64,000 bases of DNA from Clostridia bacterium (GTDB lineage: Bacteria; Bacillota; Clostridia; Acetivibrionales; DSM-27016), in assembly GCA_026414765.1 (NCBI GenBank), contig JAOAIJ010000052.1:97135-161134 (forward strand). Reading direction: 5' to 3'. Numbering within the stretch: position 1 is the stretch's first letter; every line of letters starts with the position of its first letter. This document shows, piece by piece, positions 35,187-43,885 of this stretch. Under the pieces are notes generated by a model, which made no database searches, had not been told where the DNA came from, and saw nothing but the letters and a program-made list of their open reading frames with translations. A program made the position numbers and the translations under genes.

Positions 35187-36536
35187 ATGAAAGTAGCAAA
35201 ATTTGGTGGTACTTCTATGGCTAATGCAGAACAGATAAAAAAGGCATGCGACATTGTGCTGGCAGATGCTGAAAGAAAGCTCGTAGTTGTATCGGCGCCT
35301 GGAAAGCGCTATAAAGAAGATATAAAGGTAACTGACCTTCTTATAAACTGTGCAGAAAAGTTTCTTAAAAACGGTTCTGCGGAAGAAGAACTTATGGCTG
35401 TTGTAGGCAGGTATGCAGAAATCGCTGCTGATTTCAACCTTTCAAATGAAATAGTTGAGGTTATAGAAAATGACCTCAGACAAAGACTATCGGCAGATAC
35501 GGATAATGCGGGAAAATTTATGGACTCGTTAAAGGCTGCAGGTGAAGATAACTGTGCTAAGCTTGTAGCAGATTATTTAGCCAGTAAGGGTATTGAAGCA
35601 CGTTATGTAGATCCAAGGGAGGCGGGCTTGTTTCTGAGTGATGAGTTCGGTAATGCGAGGGTGCTTCCAGAATCCTATGATAATTTAAAAGCCCTGAAAA
35701 GCTATAATGGAATTATGATTTTCCCCGGATTTTTCGGATATTCAAAATCAGGAGATGTAGTAACTTTTTCGAGGGGTGGCTCTGACATAACCGGGTCAAT
35801 ACTGGCTGCTGCTGTAAAAGCAGAGGTTTATGAGAATTTTACAGATGTTGATTCAGTATTTGCTGCAAACCCTAATATTATTGAAAATCCAAAACCGATT
35901 TCTGTTGTTACATACAGGGAAATGAGAGAATTATCATATGCAGGTTTTTCCGTTTTGCATGAAGAAACTCTTGAGCCTGTATACCGTATGGGTATTCCCG
36001 TAAATATAAAGAACACAAACAATCCGTCAGCACCGGGTACTTTTATTGTTCCTGACAGAGAGAACACTGACGGTCCTGTGGTAGGTATAGCAAGTGACAA
36101 GGGCTTTTGCAGCATATATGTAAGTAAATACATGATGAACAGGGAAATAGGTTTTGGACGTAAAATGCTGCAGATACTGGAAGATGAAGATATAGCTTAT
36201 GAACATACTCCATCCGGTATAGACAATATTTCAGTAATATTAAGAGAAAAGCAGCTGGATAATGACAAGGAAGAGCGTATCATAAGGCGTATTAAGGATG
36301 AACTGAATGTAGATGATGTTTCTGTTGAACATGATCTGGCAATGGTTATGATTGTAGGAGAAGGAATGAGAAACACTGTCGGGATTATGTCCAGGGCAAG
36401 CTCAGCCTTTGCATCTGCAAATGTTAACCTTGAAATGATAAATCAGGGCTCTTCTGAAGTAAGTATGATGTTTGGTGTAAAAGCAAATGACGCTACCAAA
36501 GCTTTGAAGGCTTTATATAAAGAATTTTTTAGCTGA
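35187..36536 (+). CDS. lysC: Aspartate kinase
   Basis: A 449-residue monofunctional kinase. The nucleotide-binding KFGGTSMANAEQI lies at residues 4-16, and SRGGSDITGSILAA near 195-208. Two ACT domains occupy the C-terminal third (GFCSIYVSKYMMNREIGFGR; MVMIVGEGMRNTVGIMSRAS). It phosphorylates aspartate, the first step towards lysine, threonine and methionine, and the ACT pair is normally the site of lysine or threonine inhibition. GGGGGAT precedes the ATG. A terminator follows, closing the pheB-hom-lysC unit. Confidence 0.95.
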   Translation: MKVAKFGGTSMANAEQIKKACDIVLADAERKLVVVSAPGKRYKEDIKVTDLLINCAEKFLKNGSAEEELMAVVGRYAEIAADFNLSNEIVEVIENDLRQRLSADTDNAGKFMDSLKAAGEDNCAKLVADYLASKGIEARYVDPREAGLFLSDEFGNARVLPESYDNLKALKSYNGIMIFPGFFGYSKSGDVVTFSRGGSDITGSILAAAVKAEVYENFTDVDSVFAANPNIIENPKPISVVTYREMRELSYAGFSVLHEETLEPVYRMGIPVNIKNTNNPSAPGTFIVPDRENTDGPVVGIASDKGFCSIYVSKYMMNREIGFGRKMLQILEDEDIAYEHTPSGIDNISVILREKQLDNDKEERIIRRIKDELNVDDVSVEHDLAMVMIVGEGMRNTVGIMSRASSAFASANVNLEMINQGSSEVSMMFGVKANDATKALKALYKEFFS

Positions 36537-36580
36537 TTTTATGATAAGCATAATTAAGATATAAGAAATAAAGAGAAGTC

Positions 36581-36624
36581 TAAACAAAGAACCTAGTGTA
36601 GAATAGGTTCTTTGTTTATTTTTC
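36581..36624. terminator. Bidirectional terminator after lysC
   Basis: TAAACAAAGAACCTA and TAGGTTCTTTGTTTA form a perfect 15 bp stem with a T-rich end. It overlaps the stop region of the convergent membrane protein gene. Confidence 0.85.
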
Positions 36625-37113
36625 ATATGGATCGCAAATAGGATCGGAATTTCTTAAATTGAACAAGAATATCGGAAGCAAGAATGCCGGGAAAATACTT
36701 AATACTGTGTATAGTAATGCTTTGTTCTTACCCCTGTACATCTTGTACAGATAATATAGTGCTGCTATCGAAATGATCAGATTGGCAAAACCCAGCAAGG
36801 AGCCAAGGAAGTAAACCCTGTCAAATATCATTACAATTAAAGATGCGGCAGGAAGGAAAAACTCCGGCCTGGCTATATCTATACCGAATATTCTAAGTCT
36901 ATTAAGCAGCTTGCCTACTATATAAAGCTGCAAAACAGGAATAAATGCAAGCCAGCCGAACTCTATTCCACGGCGCTGTGCCATTCCATACAGTCCGCAG
37001 GCCGCGAGTATGTATAGACAAATACCAATAAGCACAACAAGCAATAAAACAGCGGCTCCTAAAGCAAGTATTGTACCAGCAATGCCAAGAAGCCCAAACT
37101 CCCCAGAAAACAT
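36616..37113 (-). CDS. Hypothetical multi-pass membrane protein, 165 aa
   Basis: An N-terminal hydrophobic helix (ILALGAAVLLLVVLIGICLY) and two or three more, with WLAFIPVLQLYIVGKLLNRL in the middle. The IPVLQLYIVGKL segment is like that of small integral membrane proteins found beside sporulation or secretion genes. AGGAGG precedes the ATG at good spacing. Function unknown. It stands between a convergent lysC and a divergent membrane protein gene. Confidence 0.75.
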   Translation of the reverse strand: MFSGEFGLLGIAGTILALGAAVLLLVVLIGICLYILAACGLYGMAQRRGIEFGWLAFIPVLQLYIVGKLLNRLRIFGIDIARPEFFLPAASLIVMIFDRVYFLGSLLGFANLIISIAALYYLYKMYRGKNKALLYTVLSIFPAFLLPIFLFNLRNSDPICDPYEK

Positions 37114-37323
37114 TTGTCAACCTCCTGTAAAAAGATATCTTAATTCTATATTAAATACACCTTTATTGCAAATGTGTGTAAAAACATAATAATCAGAGAT
37201 ATTTATATGTAAAGCTGCGGGAAGTATCCCTTCTGCGAGGCAAAAGAACTGAAAAAGTATTTGACAAAGTCTTCTACATTTTAGAAAATAGTAGGGTAAG
37301 ATTATGTTTACATGGAGAGTGAA

Positions 37324-38103
37324 ATGGAATCAAATTATAAGCCCAAAATGCTGAAAAGCGTAAGCGAGTATCTATCTAAATCTACCAAATTCTACGACTT
37401 AAAAGGAGAGTACACAGCTCCTGTCGTTTTTGTACTTGTTTTAGCGGTAAATTTCTTAAGTTATTATCTTTTTGGATCTATTTCTTACGATATAGATTTT
37501 TCAAAACCTGAAGGTCTGGAGAACTTAAAAGCCGCTTCCTCACAGATGATATTGGTTTTTTTTGTCACTAATATTCTGACGAATCTTATTTCTGCAGTTT
37601 ACTTGCATTCATACATCAGAGAATTGAAAGGTGAGGTATGCAAGTTGAAAGATAGTATCGCTGTAACAGGTAAGAACTCCATAATGATAGTATTTACTTA
37701 TCTTACGGTTTTCATTTATATTCCTGTTTATGCGCTACTGCTCAAACTGCCGGATTTGACAGCTTATGTGGCGTCAGGTATCTTTACACTTGTTGCTGTT
37801 TTCTTCATAGTCTTATATTTTGTTCTGATATTCAGTACATGTTATATACAGGATAAGGGAAGTAGAATTTTCAGTGCCTTTAGGGCAAGCTCAAATCTAA
37901 CCAAAGGGCATAAGATAGAAATATTTAGTATTATCCTGATTTTTAAGTTCCTATCTCTTGTGTTTATGTTTTTTGCCGTATCTTTTGTACCGGCTCAGGA
38001 TAATGGGATTATTGTTTTTTTTGTTGAATCCTTTGTCAGCACAATAATAAGCTTGATAGAGATTAGAATTGTGGGACTGATGTATTTTGATCTTGAGTAC
38101 TAA
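37324..38103 (+). CDS. Hypothetical membrane protein, 259 aa
   Basis: A protein with about six membrane helices: near residues 30-50 (VVFVLVLAVNFLSYYLFG), 75-95, 125-150, 155-180, 200-225 and 230-250. A charged N-terminus of about 25 residues precedes them. No transporter or enzyme motif is visible. ATG 37324 is used because GAGAG lies just upstream; the frame also has an ATG at 37312 with a poorer site. A convergent terminator separates it from the L,D-transpeptidase gene. Confidence 0.75.
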   Translation: MESNYKPKMLKSVSEYLSKSTKFYDLKGEYTAPVVFVLVLAVNFLSYYLFGSISYDIDFSKPEGLENLKAASSQMILVFFVTNILTNLISAVYLHSYIRELKGEVCKLKDSIAVTGKNSIMIVFTYLTVFIYIPVYALLLKLPDLTAYVASGIFTLVAVFFIVLYFVLIFSTCYIQDKGSRIFSAFRASSNLTKGHKIEIFSIILIFKFLSLVFMFFAVSFVPAQDNGIIVFFVESFVSTIISLIEIRIVGLMYFDLEY

Positions 38104-38136
38104 AAACAGGAGAATGATTTTTCATTCTCCTGTTTT
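38103..38136. terminator. Bidirectional terminator between convergent genes
   Basis: AAAACAGGAGAATGA and TCATTCTCCTGTTTT form a long stem around a 4-base T loop. It overlaps the end of the L,D-transpeptidase gene. Confidence 0.85.
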
Positions 38137-38982
38137 GTTTTCTTGTGGAGGTAGCTCCGGGGGTGCTTGTATTTTTTGTTGAAGTTTTTCCTGTTCTTTT
38201 TTCTTCTGTTCACTACGCTGCTTCTGTTTTTCCAATATTAGACTGTAAGTTTGATTTGTAACTTTTCCGTTAACCCTGATTTTATTATCCTTTTGAAATT
38301 TCCTTATGCTGTTTGAAAGGCTGCTGCCGAAAACTCCATTAGGATAACCATGGAAATACCCAAGTTCCTTAAGATTTTTTTGCACTTCCAGCACATCTGA
38401 TCCGATATCACCACTCTTAAGTACTCTGAATACTCTATTTGTGTGTGAAATTGTCACTGTAGTACCATGAGGAACCATTTTATATAATTCTGCAACATCT
38501 TTATTTTTCATCCGTATACAACCTTTTGAAGAATTTGATTTTCCTATGAACCAGGGATAGACAGTTCCATGTATTCCATATTTACCCCAGGGTACGTTGA
38601 AACCCATCCAGGAACCTCCAAAGCCTTCCCCCCATTTATCTTTATTTACTATTCTCCACGTTCCTAAAGGAGAAGGGGTAGTTGGTTTACCGCCTGAAAC
38701 AGGATAGGTTTTAAGGAGCTGGTCATTTTTATATACATACAGCATCAATTGGTCAAGATTGATGTGTATATGATACCCTTTTCTAACCGGTGTTTTATCT
38801 TCTTTTGCATCTTTTTGAGATTCTGACGGATCCTTGAGAGGTGAACCTTCAATCTGTGTAGTTTCAAGATAGCTTGGATGCGAGTCGTCAAGTATTAAGA
38901 TATTATCCCACAGGTAAAATGCTATAAGGAAGAAAAGTGCGGCGCACAGAATAACTATAAATCTCTTATGCAGCAAAATCAT
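38122..38982 (-). CDS. L,D-transpeptidase with C-terminal peptidoglycan-binding domain
   Basis: A 286-residue envelope protein. Residues 8-26 are a membrane anchor or signal (FIVILCAALFFLIAFYLWD). A YkuD catalytic domain follows (about 68-195) with the invariant His in YGIHGTVYPWFIG and the catalytic Cys in SSKGCIRMKNKDV. A PG_binding_1 domain lies near 205-255 (VLEVQKNLKELGYFHGYPNG). A Gln/Lys-rich, Pro-rich tail ends the protein. It makes 3-3 peptidoglycan cross-links or anchors proteins at the wall, and resists penicillin-type inhibition. It stands alone. Confidence 0.93.
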   Translation of the reverse strand: MILLHKRFIVILCAALFFLIAFYLWDNILILDDSHPSYLETTQIEGSPLKDPSESQKDAKEDKTPVRKGYHIHINLDQLMLYVYKNDQLLKTYPVSGGKPTTPSPLGTWRIVNKDKWGEGFGGSWMGFNVPWGKYGIHGTVYPWFIGKSNSSKGCIRMKNKDVAELYKMVPHGTTVTISHTNRVFRVLKSGDIGSDVLEVQKNLKELGYFHGYPNGVFGSSLSNSIRKFQKDNKIRVNGKVTNQTYSLILEKQKQRSEQKKKEQEKLQQKIQAPPELPPQENKTGE

Positions 38983-39134
38983 ACCCCCATAAACTTACTA
39001 TAGTAGAATTTGAACAATTTGTTATACATTATTTATATGAAGGTAGTTGATGTTATATATTAAGGGTGCAAGTCTATTTTTAAAAAAAATTGCCAGCGGA
39101 TAGGGATGAGCTATATCCAAAAAAAGTGTGAAAT

Positions 39135-39161
39135 AAAAAACTCCTTCTAAAAAGGAGTTTA
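39135..39161 (-). terminator. Terminator downstream of cheX
   Basis: On the minus strand TAAACTCCTTTT ... AAGGAGTTTTTT forms a short stem and T run, 54 bases after the cheX stop. Confidence 0.75.
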
Positions 39162-39214
39162 GCAGTGTCGCGGTACTTTATTCTTATCAGAAATCATAAG
39201 GAATCAGTGGGTAA

Positions 39215-39685
39215 TCAATCGTTTTCTATAAAAGATATGTCAATTTCCAAAGAGCCTCCAACATTTAGCATGAGAGGAATTGATACTGTAGTCAGCTTAT
39301 TTGGTGAAAACTGCATGTTATCGCCTGTAAGTATTGTCGGAGGGGTAATGTCTATATTTAGGCCTTTACCATAGAAAACTGTGGCGGTATTTCCCATTAT
39401 CATATTTCCTAATTCTGACAATGCGCTTTTTGCCATTTCATCCAGCTCAGTTACGGGCATGCCCATCATCATTGCGGATGCTATACTGCGTGCTACGTCC
39501 TTGCTCATGGAGAAAACTGCCTGACCCTTTATTTTCCCGGTTATACCTACTATAATAACAACATTACTGCTTGAATACGGAGCATTTTTTACATAAACTT
39601 TTCCTAATGTTAAATCAATTGCTGCTACTTCCTTAAGTACATTTTTACTCGCTTCGATAAATGGATTGATATATTGTACATTCAT
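39215..39685 (-). CDS. cheX: Chemotaxis phosphatase CheX
   Basis: A 156-residue protein that matches CheX: MNVQYINPFIEASKNVLKEV at the N-terminus, IVGITGKIKGQAVFSMSKDV in the centre, and the catalytic helix ALSELGNMIMGNTATVF, which holds the Glu-x-x-Asn pair used to dephosphorylate CheY-P. The end, SIPLMLNVGGSLEIDISF, is also typical. It would reset the chemotaxis signal and pairs logically with the chemoreceptor at the left edge, though CheA and CheY are absent from this window. A TTTCTCCTG-type ribosome site lies upstream in reverse orientation (CAGGAG). Confidence 0.9.
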   Translation of the reverse strand: MNVQYINPFIEASKNVLKEVAAIDLTLGKVYVKNAPYSSSNVVIIVGITGKIKGQAVFSMSKDVARSIASAMMMGMPVTELDEMAKSALSELGNMIMGNTATVFYGKGLNIDITPPTILTGDNMQFSPNKLTTVSIPLMLNVGGSLEIDISFIEND

Positions 39686-39762
39686 AGAGTTTTCTCCTGT
39701 GGATTGTATTGTTTACAATGAAATTGCTAAAATAACATTTAGGAAGTGCTTGAAAAAGTAAG

Positions 39763-39790
39763 CAGAGAGTTTTATTAATAAAACTCTCTG
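39763..39790 (-). terminator. Terminator after tRNA-Val
   Basis: CAGAGAGTTTTATT / AATAAAACTCTCTG is a perfect palindrome just after the tRNA 3' end on the minus strand, followed by T-rich sequence. Confidence 0.75.
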
Positions 39791-39795
39791 GATAA

Positions 39796-39871
39796 TGGTG
39801 GGCAATGAGGGGCTCGAACCCCCGACTTTCACCACGTCAAGATGACACTCTACCAGCTGAGTTAATTGCCC
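39796..39871 (-). tRNA. tRNA-Val (anticodon GAC)
   Basis: On the minus strand a full cloverleaf folds: acceptor GGGCAAT pairs with ATTGCCC, the D arm ACTC/GAGT, anticodon stem TCATC/GGTGA around the loop TTGACGT (anticodon GAC, reads GUC), and the T arm with GGTTCGAGCC. CCA is encoded at the 3' end (39796-39798). Confidence 0.95.
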
Positions 39872-39973
39872 GTAAAAACTTGATAAATCAATTGATGTTG
39901 TATATAAGGTTAATTTATATTATAGATAATATTTTAAATGCTAGATAAAATGCTGTCAAGTGTTAATCTTTTC

Positions 39974-40801
39974 TCAAATACAAAGTGATTTTCTATAGTC
40001 CCTCGGAGAAACGTGCTTTATTTTTTTAAACGCCTTTGAAAACAACAGTTGATCTTCATATCCCACAGAACGGGAGATGTCGCCTATCGATAAAATACGG
40101 TTGTGCATGAGATCACAAGCTTTATCAATCCTGAAGTTTATTAAAAATTCCTGCGGAGATACCTTAAGATACTCTTTAAAAACAGAATAGAGGTAGCTCC
40201 TGTCCAGACCTATATAAGACGCCAATTCACATATGCTGATCTCACGTGAATAGTTCATTGCAATATATTCTACTGCTTTCTTTATATAGATCTCCTTTTT
40301 ATTTTCATTGTTGTCATAAGTATGGATACTACCTAAAGTTTCAATTAATTGGGACAGGAAAACATATAAAAGGCCGAGCATACGTATTTCTCTTCCTTTC
40401 CCCAAGTTATTTGAAGCAATCATTTGTGAAAGACAATCTTTTAAGAAGTCGTCATTGTCATATGTAAATACAGGGGTATTTGCAGTTAGACCTGCACGCT
40501 TTAGGTATGTCTCAGCTTTTACTCCGTGGAAGCCCACCCAGGAGTATCTCCATGGATCTTTATTATCAGCCTGGTAATAAGTTGCTGTATTAGGGCAAAT
40601 AAGAAATCCCTGGCCGGCTTTTAATTCATAGGAGTTGTTTCCTGTTTGAAATACACCTTTTCCCTTTATGATATAGTGTACTAAAAAGTGATCCCTTACC
40701 GCCGGTCCCCAATAGTGTCCGGGGGTACAGTCTTCTATGCCACACCTGTACATGTTCAAATCTGTATGAACAGGCTTGTTAATATATATCTTTTCTAACA
40801 A
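39974..40801 (-). CDS. AraC family transcriptional regulator (cupin + AraC HTH)
   Basis: A 275-residue protein. Residues 20-100 resemble the AraC-type cupin sugar-binding domain (GHYWGPAVRDHFLVHYIIKG, GFLICPNTATYYQADN). The C-terminal 100 residues hold two helix-turn-helix motifs: ISICELASYIGLDRSYLYSV and ILSIGDISRSVGYEDQLLFS, ending with the family closer HVSPRDYRKS. Members bind DNA half-sites in response to a sugar. The gene is divergent from galT-galK-galE across 307 bases, so it is a good candidate regulator of galactose use. Confidence 0.9.
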   Translation of the reverse strand: MLEKIYINKPVHTDLNMYRCGIEDCTPGHYWGPAVRDHFLVHYIIKGKGVFQTGNNSYELKAGQGFLICPNTATYYQADNKDPWRYSWVGFHGVKAETYLKRAGLTANTPVFTYDNDDFLKDCLSQMIASNNLGKGREIRMLGLLYVFLSQLIETLGSIHTYDNNENKKEIYIKKAVEYIAMNYSREISICELASYIGLDRSYLYSVFKEYLKVSPQEFLINFRIDKACDLMHNRILSIGDISRSVGYEDQLLFSKAFKKIKHVSPRDYRKSLCI

Positions 40802-41108
40802 AACATTTCACCTGTTTCCATAAATGTTTTCGTATATACAGCAAATTGAAATTATTTGGCAATAAAGCTTAGAATAGATGCTTGTATTATGTGGATTTTA
40901 CTCAGGTAAACTAAAGCTTTACAACATTATAACATATTTACATAACATATTGCTATTTACTTTAAAATGCTATGACTTAAAATGAAACTATAAGGAACAT
41001 ATCAATTACGGATGAATTCCTCTTCTTTGTTTATTCGACCAAAAGCGGATTGCAGAATGGACTGATCAAAATAATCATATCATATATGATATCAATAGGA
41101 GGCAAATC
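40802..41108 (+). promoter_or_regulatory. AraC-gal intergenic region with a 16-base palindrome at the galT leader
   Basis: The 307-base region between the divergent genes contains ATATCATATATGATAT (41077-41092), a perfect palindrome 7 bases before the galT ribosome site AGGAGG. It could be an operator or a hairpin that affects translation. I found no clear -35/-10 pair that I would commit to. Confidence 0.4.
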
Positions 41109-42668
41109 ATGCATAAGATAGAACCTGCTTATGAAATAGAAAGACTCCTCAAATTTGGACAACACTGGGGCTTGTTGGGCAAATGGGATATTGTTCCTGT
41201 ACGGAATGCAATACTGGACCTTCTTCAGATTTTTGAGCCGTTTGAAGGAAATGTAGATGAGAAGGTAGATAATTGCCCTGCAGGAATTCTGAACAACCTG
41301 CTTGATTATGCTTTCCAGACAGGTCTTTTAAAAGAGAATTCAATAACTTATAGAGATCTGCTGGATACAAAAATAATGGGTCTGATGATGCCGGGACAGT
41401 CCCAGTTAATCAGGAATTTTTATGATACAGTAAGGGAAAAATCCGTAAGGGCAGCTACAGATGAGTATTATTCATTGTCCAAAGCATCAAACTATATAAG
41501 GACGGACAGGATTGAAAAGAATCTGTATTGGGTTTCGCCAACAGAATATGGAGATATTGAAATTACTGTAAACCTATCAAAACCTGAAAAAGACCCAAAA
41601 GCTATAGCAGCGGAAAAAAATATGAAAAAGAGCGATTACCCTAAGTGTCTGCTATGTGTTGAGAATGTAGGGTATGCCGGTAGAGTAAACCATCCTGCAA
41701 GGCAAAACCACAGAGTGATTCCGATTGAGCTAAGCAATGAACAATGGTTTTTTCAATATTCACCTTATGTTTACTATAATGAGCACTGTATTATTTTTTC
41801 TGAAACACATCGCCCTATGAAAATAGATAAAAAAACATTTGTTGGACTGCTTGATTTCGTAGAGCAAGTACCTCACTATTTTCTCGGATCAAATGCCGAG
41901 TTGCCTATTGTTGGCGGATCAATACTGAGTCATGAGCATTTCCAGGGGGGACACCACAGATTCCCGATGGAAAAGGCCCTGGTAGAGAGAGCTTTTACAT
42001 ATAAGAATTATCCGGGTGTTAAGATTGGGATTGTAAAGTGGCCTATGTCTGTTATCAGGATAGCAGGTAAAAGTAAATATGATCTGGCGGAAGTGGCTGG
42101 ATACATATTGGAACAATGGAGAAAGTATAGCGATAATACGGCAGATGTACTGGCATTCAGCGAAGAAAATGGGAGAAGCGTTCCTCATAATACAATAACA
42201 CCTATTGCAAGGGAAAATCAGGACCAGGAATTTGAATTAGATCTGGTACTAAGAAATAATCGTATCTCAGAGGAATATCCGGATGGAATATTCCATCCAC
42301 ATAAAGAATTCCATCATATAAAAAAAGAAAATATCGGACTTATAGAGGTTATGGGACTGGCTGTACTGCCGGGAAGGCTGGATGAAGAGATGAAAGAAAT
42401 AGAATCCATCCTTACGGGTAATAGGGAGTTTGATGAAAAAGAAGTAAAAAATGATGAAGGACTTGCAAAACATTTTCCATGGATTAAGAAAATGGTTTCT
42501 GAATATGGTACAAATAATGAAAAAACAGAAGCCACTAAAATACTGCGCATTGAAATAGGGAAGATATTTGCCTGTATTCTTGAGAATGCAGGAGTGTTTA
42601 AACGGAATAAGAATGGCACAGATTCATTTATCAGGTTTATGGATCATTTGGGATTTAAGGCGAATTAA
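41109..42668 (+). CDS. galT: UDP-glucose--hexose-1-phosphate uridylyltransferase (class II GalT)
   Basis: A 519-residue enzyme, the longer Firmicute class of GalT. It has the HEHFQGGHHRFPMEKA segment near residue 277, holding the metal- and substrate-binding His residues, and a C-terminal DSFIRFMDHLGFK. It exchanges UMP between UDP-glucose and galactose-1-phosphate in the Leloir pathway. ATG 41109 has AGGAGG upstream. galK starts 24 bases later, so the gal genes form one operon in the order T-K-E. Confidence 0.95.
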   Translation: MHKIEPAYEIERLLKFGQHWGLLGKWDIVPVRNAILDLLQIFEPFEGNVDEKVDNCPAGILNNLLDYAFQTGLLKENSITYRDLLDTKIMGLMMPGQSQLIRNFYDTVREKSVRAATDEYYSLSKASNYIRTDRIEKNLYWVSPTEYGDIEITVNLSKPEKDPKAIAAEKNMKKSDYPKCLLCVENVGYAGRVNHPARQNHRVIPIELSNEQWFFQYSPYVYYNEHCIIFSETHRPMKIDKKTFVGLLDFVEQVPHYFLGSNAELPIVGGSILSHEHFQGGHHRFPMEKALVERAFTYKNYPGVKIGIVKWPMSVIRIAGKSKYDLAEVAGYILEQWRKYSDNTADVLAFSEENGRSVPHNTITPIARENQDQEFELDLVLRNNRISEEYPDGIFHPHKEFHHIKKENIGLIEVMGLAVLPGRLDEEMKEIESILTGNREFDEKEVKNDEGLAKHFPWIKKMVSEYGTNNEKTEATKILRIEIGKIFACILENAGVFKRNKNGTDSFIRFMDHLGFKAN

Positions 42669-42692
42669 TTTTTGTAAACTGGAGGTAAAATA

Positions 42693-43883
42693 ATGAAAAT
42701 AAAGAATCTGATAGAGAAATTCATTGGGATTTTCGGAGATAACGGGGAAAATCTGAGAGTATTCTCAGCTCCGGGACGTGTCAACCTTATAGGAGAACAT
42801 ACGGATTATAATGGCGGCCTCGTTTTCCCAGCTGCTCTTACATTAAACTCTACAGTAGTTGCAAGATCGCGTGAAGACAGACACATTAACCTTATAGCAG
42901 ACGATCTGGGCGTGATGGTTTCTGCATCACTTGATGAACTTGATAATTATAGGGAGATAAAGTGGGGAAATTACCAGCTTGGTGTGGCGGATGAATTGCA
43001 GAAAGCCGGGTACAAGCTTACCGGATGTGACATGCTTTTTTATGATGCTGTTCCTTTAGGGAGCGGCCTATCTTCCTCAGCGGCCATAGAAATTGTTACT
43101 GCCATAACCCTTGTTACTCTGGGAAACGAAATACATGGTATAGATAAAGCTATAGATATGATTGATATGGCAAAAATCAGTCAGATTGCCGAACATAACT
43201 ATATTGGTGTAAAATGTGGTATAATGGATCAGTTCGCATCTGCTATGGGAAAGGCTGGGCATGCCATTTTTCTTGATTGCAGGGATATGAATTATAAACA
43301 TGTACCACTTGATATCAAAGGGTATAAGATTATTTGTTCAAATACTAAAAAGAAGAGAAGTCTGGCATCTGTAAAATATAATGAGCGGAGAATTGAGTGT
43401 GAAAAAGGACTTGGAGTTTTAAAAACTGCATTACCCGGAGTAACATGTCTGGGGGATATATCGGTAGAGCAGTTTGAAAAATATAAACACATTATTGAGG
43501 ATGAGATAGTCAGAAAAAGGGTAGAGCATGTCATATATGAGGACGACAGGGTTTTAAGATCTATTGAAGCTTTGGAACGGGAAGACATAGAGTTGTTTGG
43601 AAGGTATTTGGTTGAGTCACACAATTCTTTGAGGGATCTTTTTGAAGTTACGGGTGAAGAACTTGATACACTGGTTGAAGAAGCTCTGAAAATTGATGGA
43701 GTGATTGGGTCAAGGATGACAGGAGCCGGTTTTGGGGGATGCACTGTAAGTATTGTCAGAGAAGAGAATATAGAAGAGTTTATAGAACAGGTTGGAGAAG
43801 CTTATTTACAGAAAATAGGACACAATGCGGAATTCTATGTAACAGAAACAGGTGATGGAGGAAGAGAAATAAAGGAGGTGTAA
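42693..43883 (+). CDS. galK: Galactokinase
   Basis: A 396-residue GHMP kinase. Motif 1 is PGRVNLIGEHTDYNGG near residue 28, the galactose-binding signature; motif 2 is PLGSGLSSSAAIE near 115; motif 3 is GSRMTGAGFGGCTVS near 345. It phosphorylates galactose with ATP. TGGAGG precedes the ATG. The next gene, galE, starts 3 bases after its stop. Confidence 0.97.
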   Translation: MKIKNLIEKFIGIFGDNGENLRVFSAPGRVNLIGEHTDYNGGLVFPAALTLNSTVVARSREDRHINLIADDLGVMVSASLDELDNYREIKWGNYQLGVADELQKAGYKLTGCDMLFYDAVPLGSGLSSSAAIEIVTAITLVTLGNEIHGIDKAIDMIDMAKISQIAEHNYIGVKCGIMDQFASAMGKAGHAIFLDCRDMNYKHVPLDIKGYKIICSNTKKKRSLASVKYNERRIECEKGLGVLKTALPGVTCLGDISVEQFEKYKHIIEDEIVRKRVEHVIYEDDRVLRSIEALEREDIELFGRYLVESHNSLRDLFEVTGEELDTLVEEALKIDGVIGSRMTGAGFGGCTVSIVREENIEEFIEQVGEAYLQKIGHNAEFYVTETGDGGREIKEV

Positions 43884-43885
43884 AT

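Noticed and set aside
39165..39374. Plus-strand 69-codon frame opposite cheX
   Set aside because: cheX on the other strand is a clear family match; this frame begins in its terminator region.
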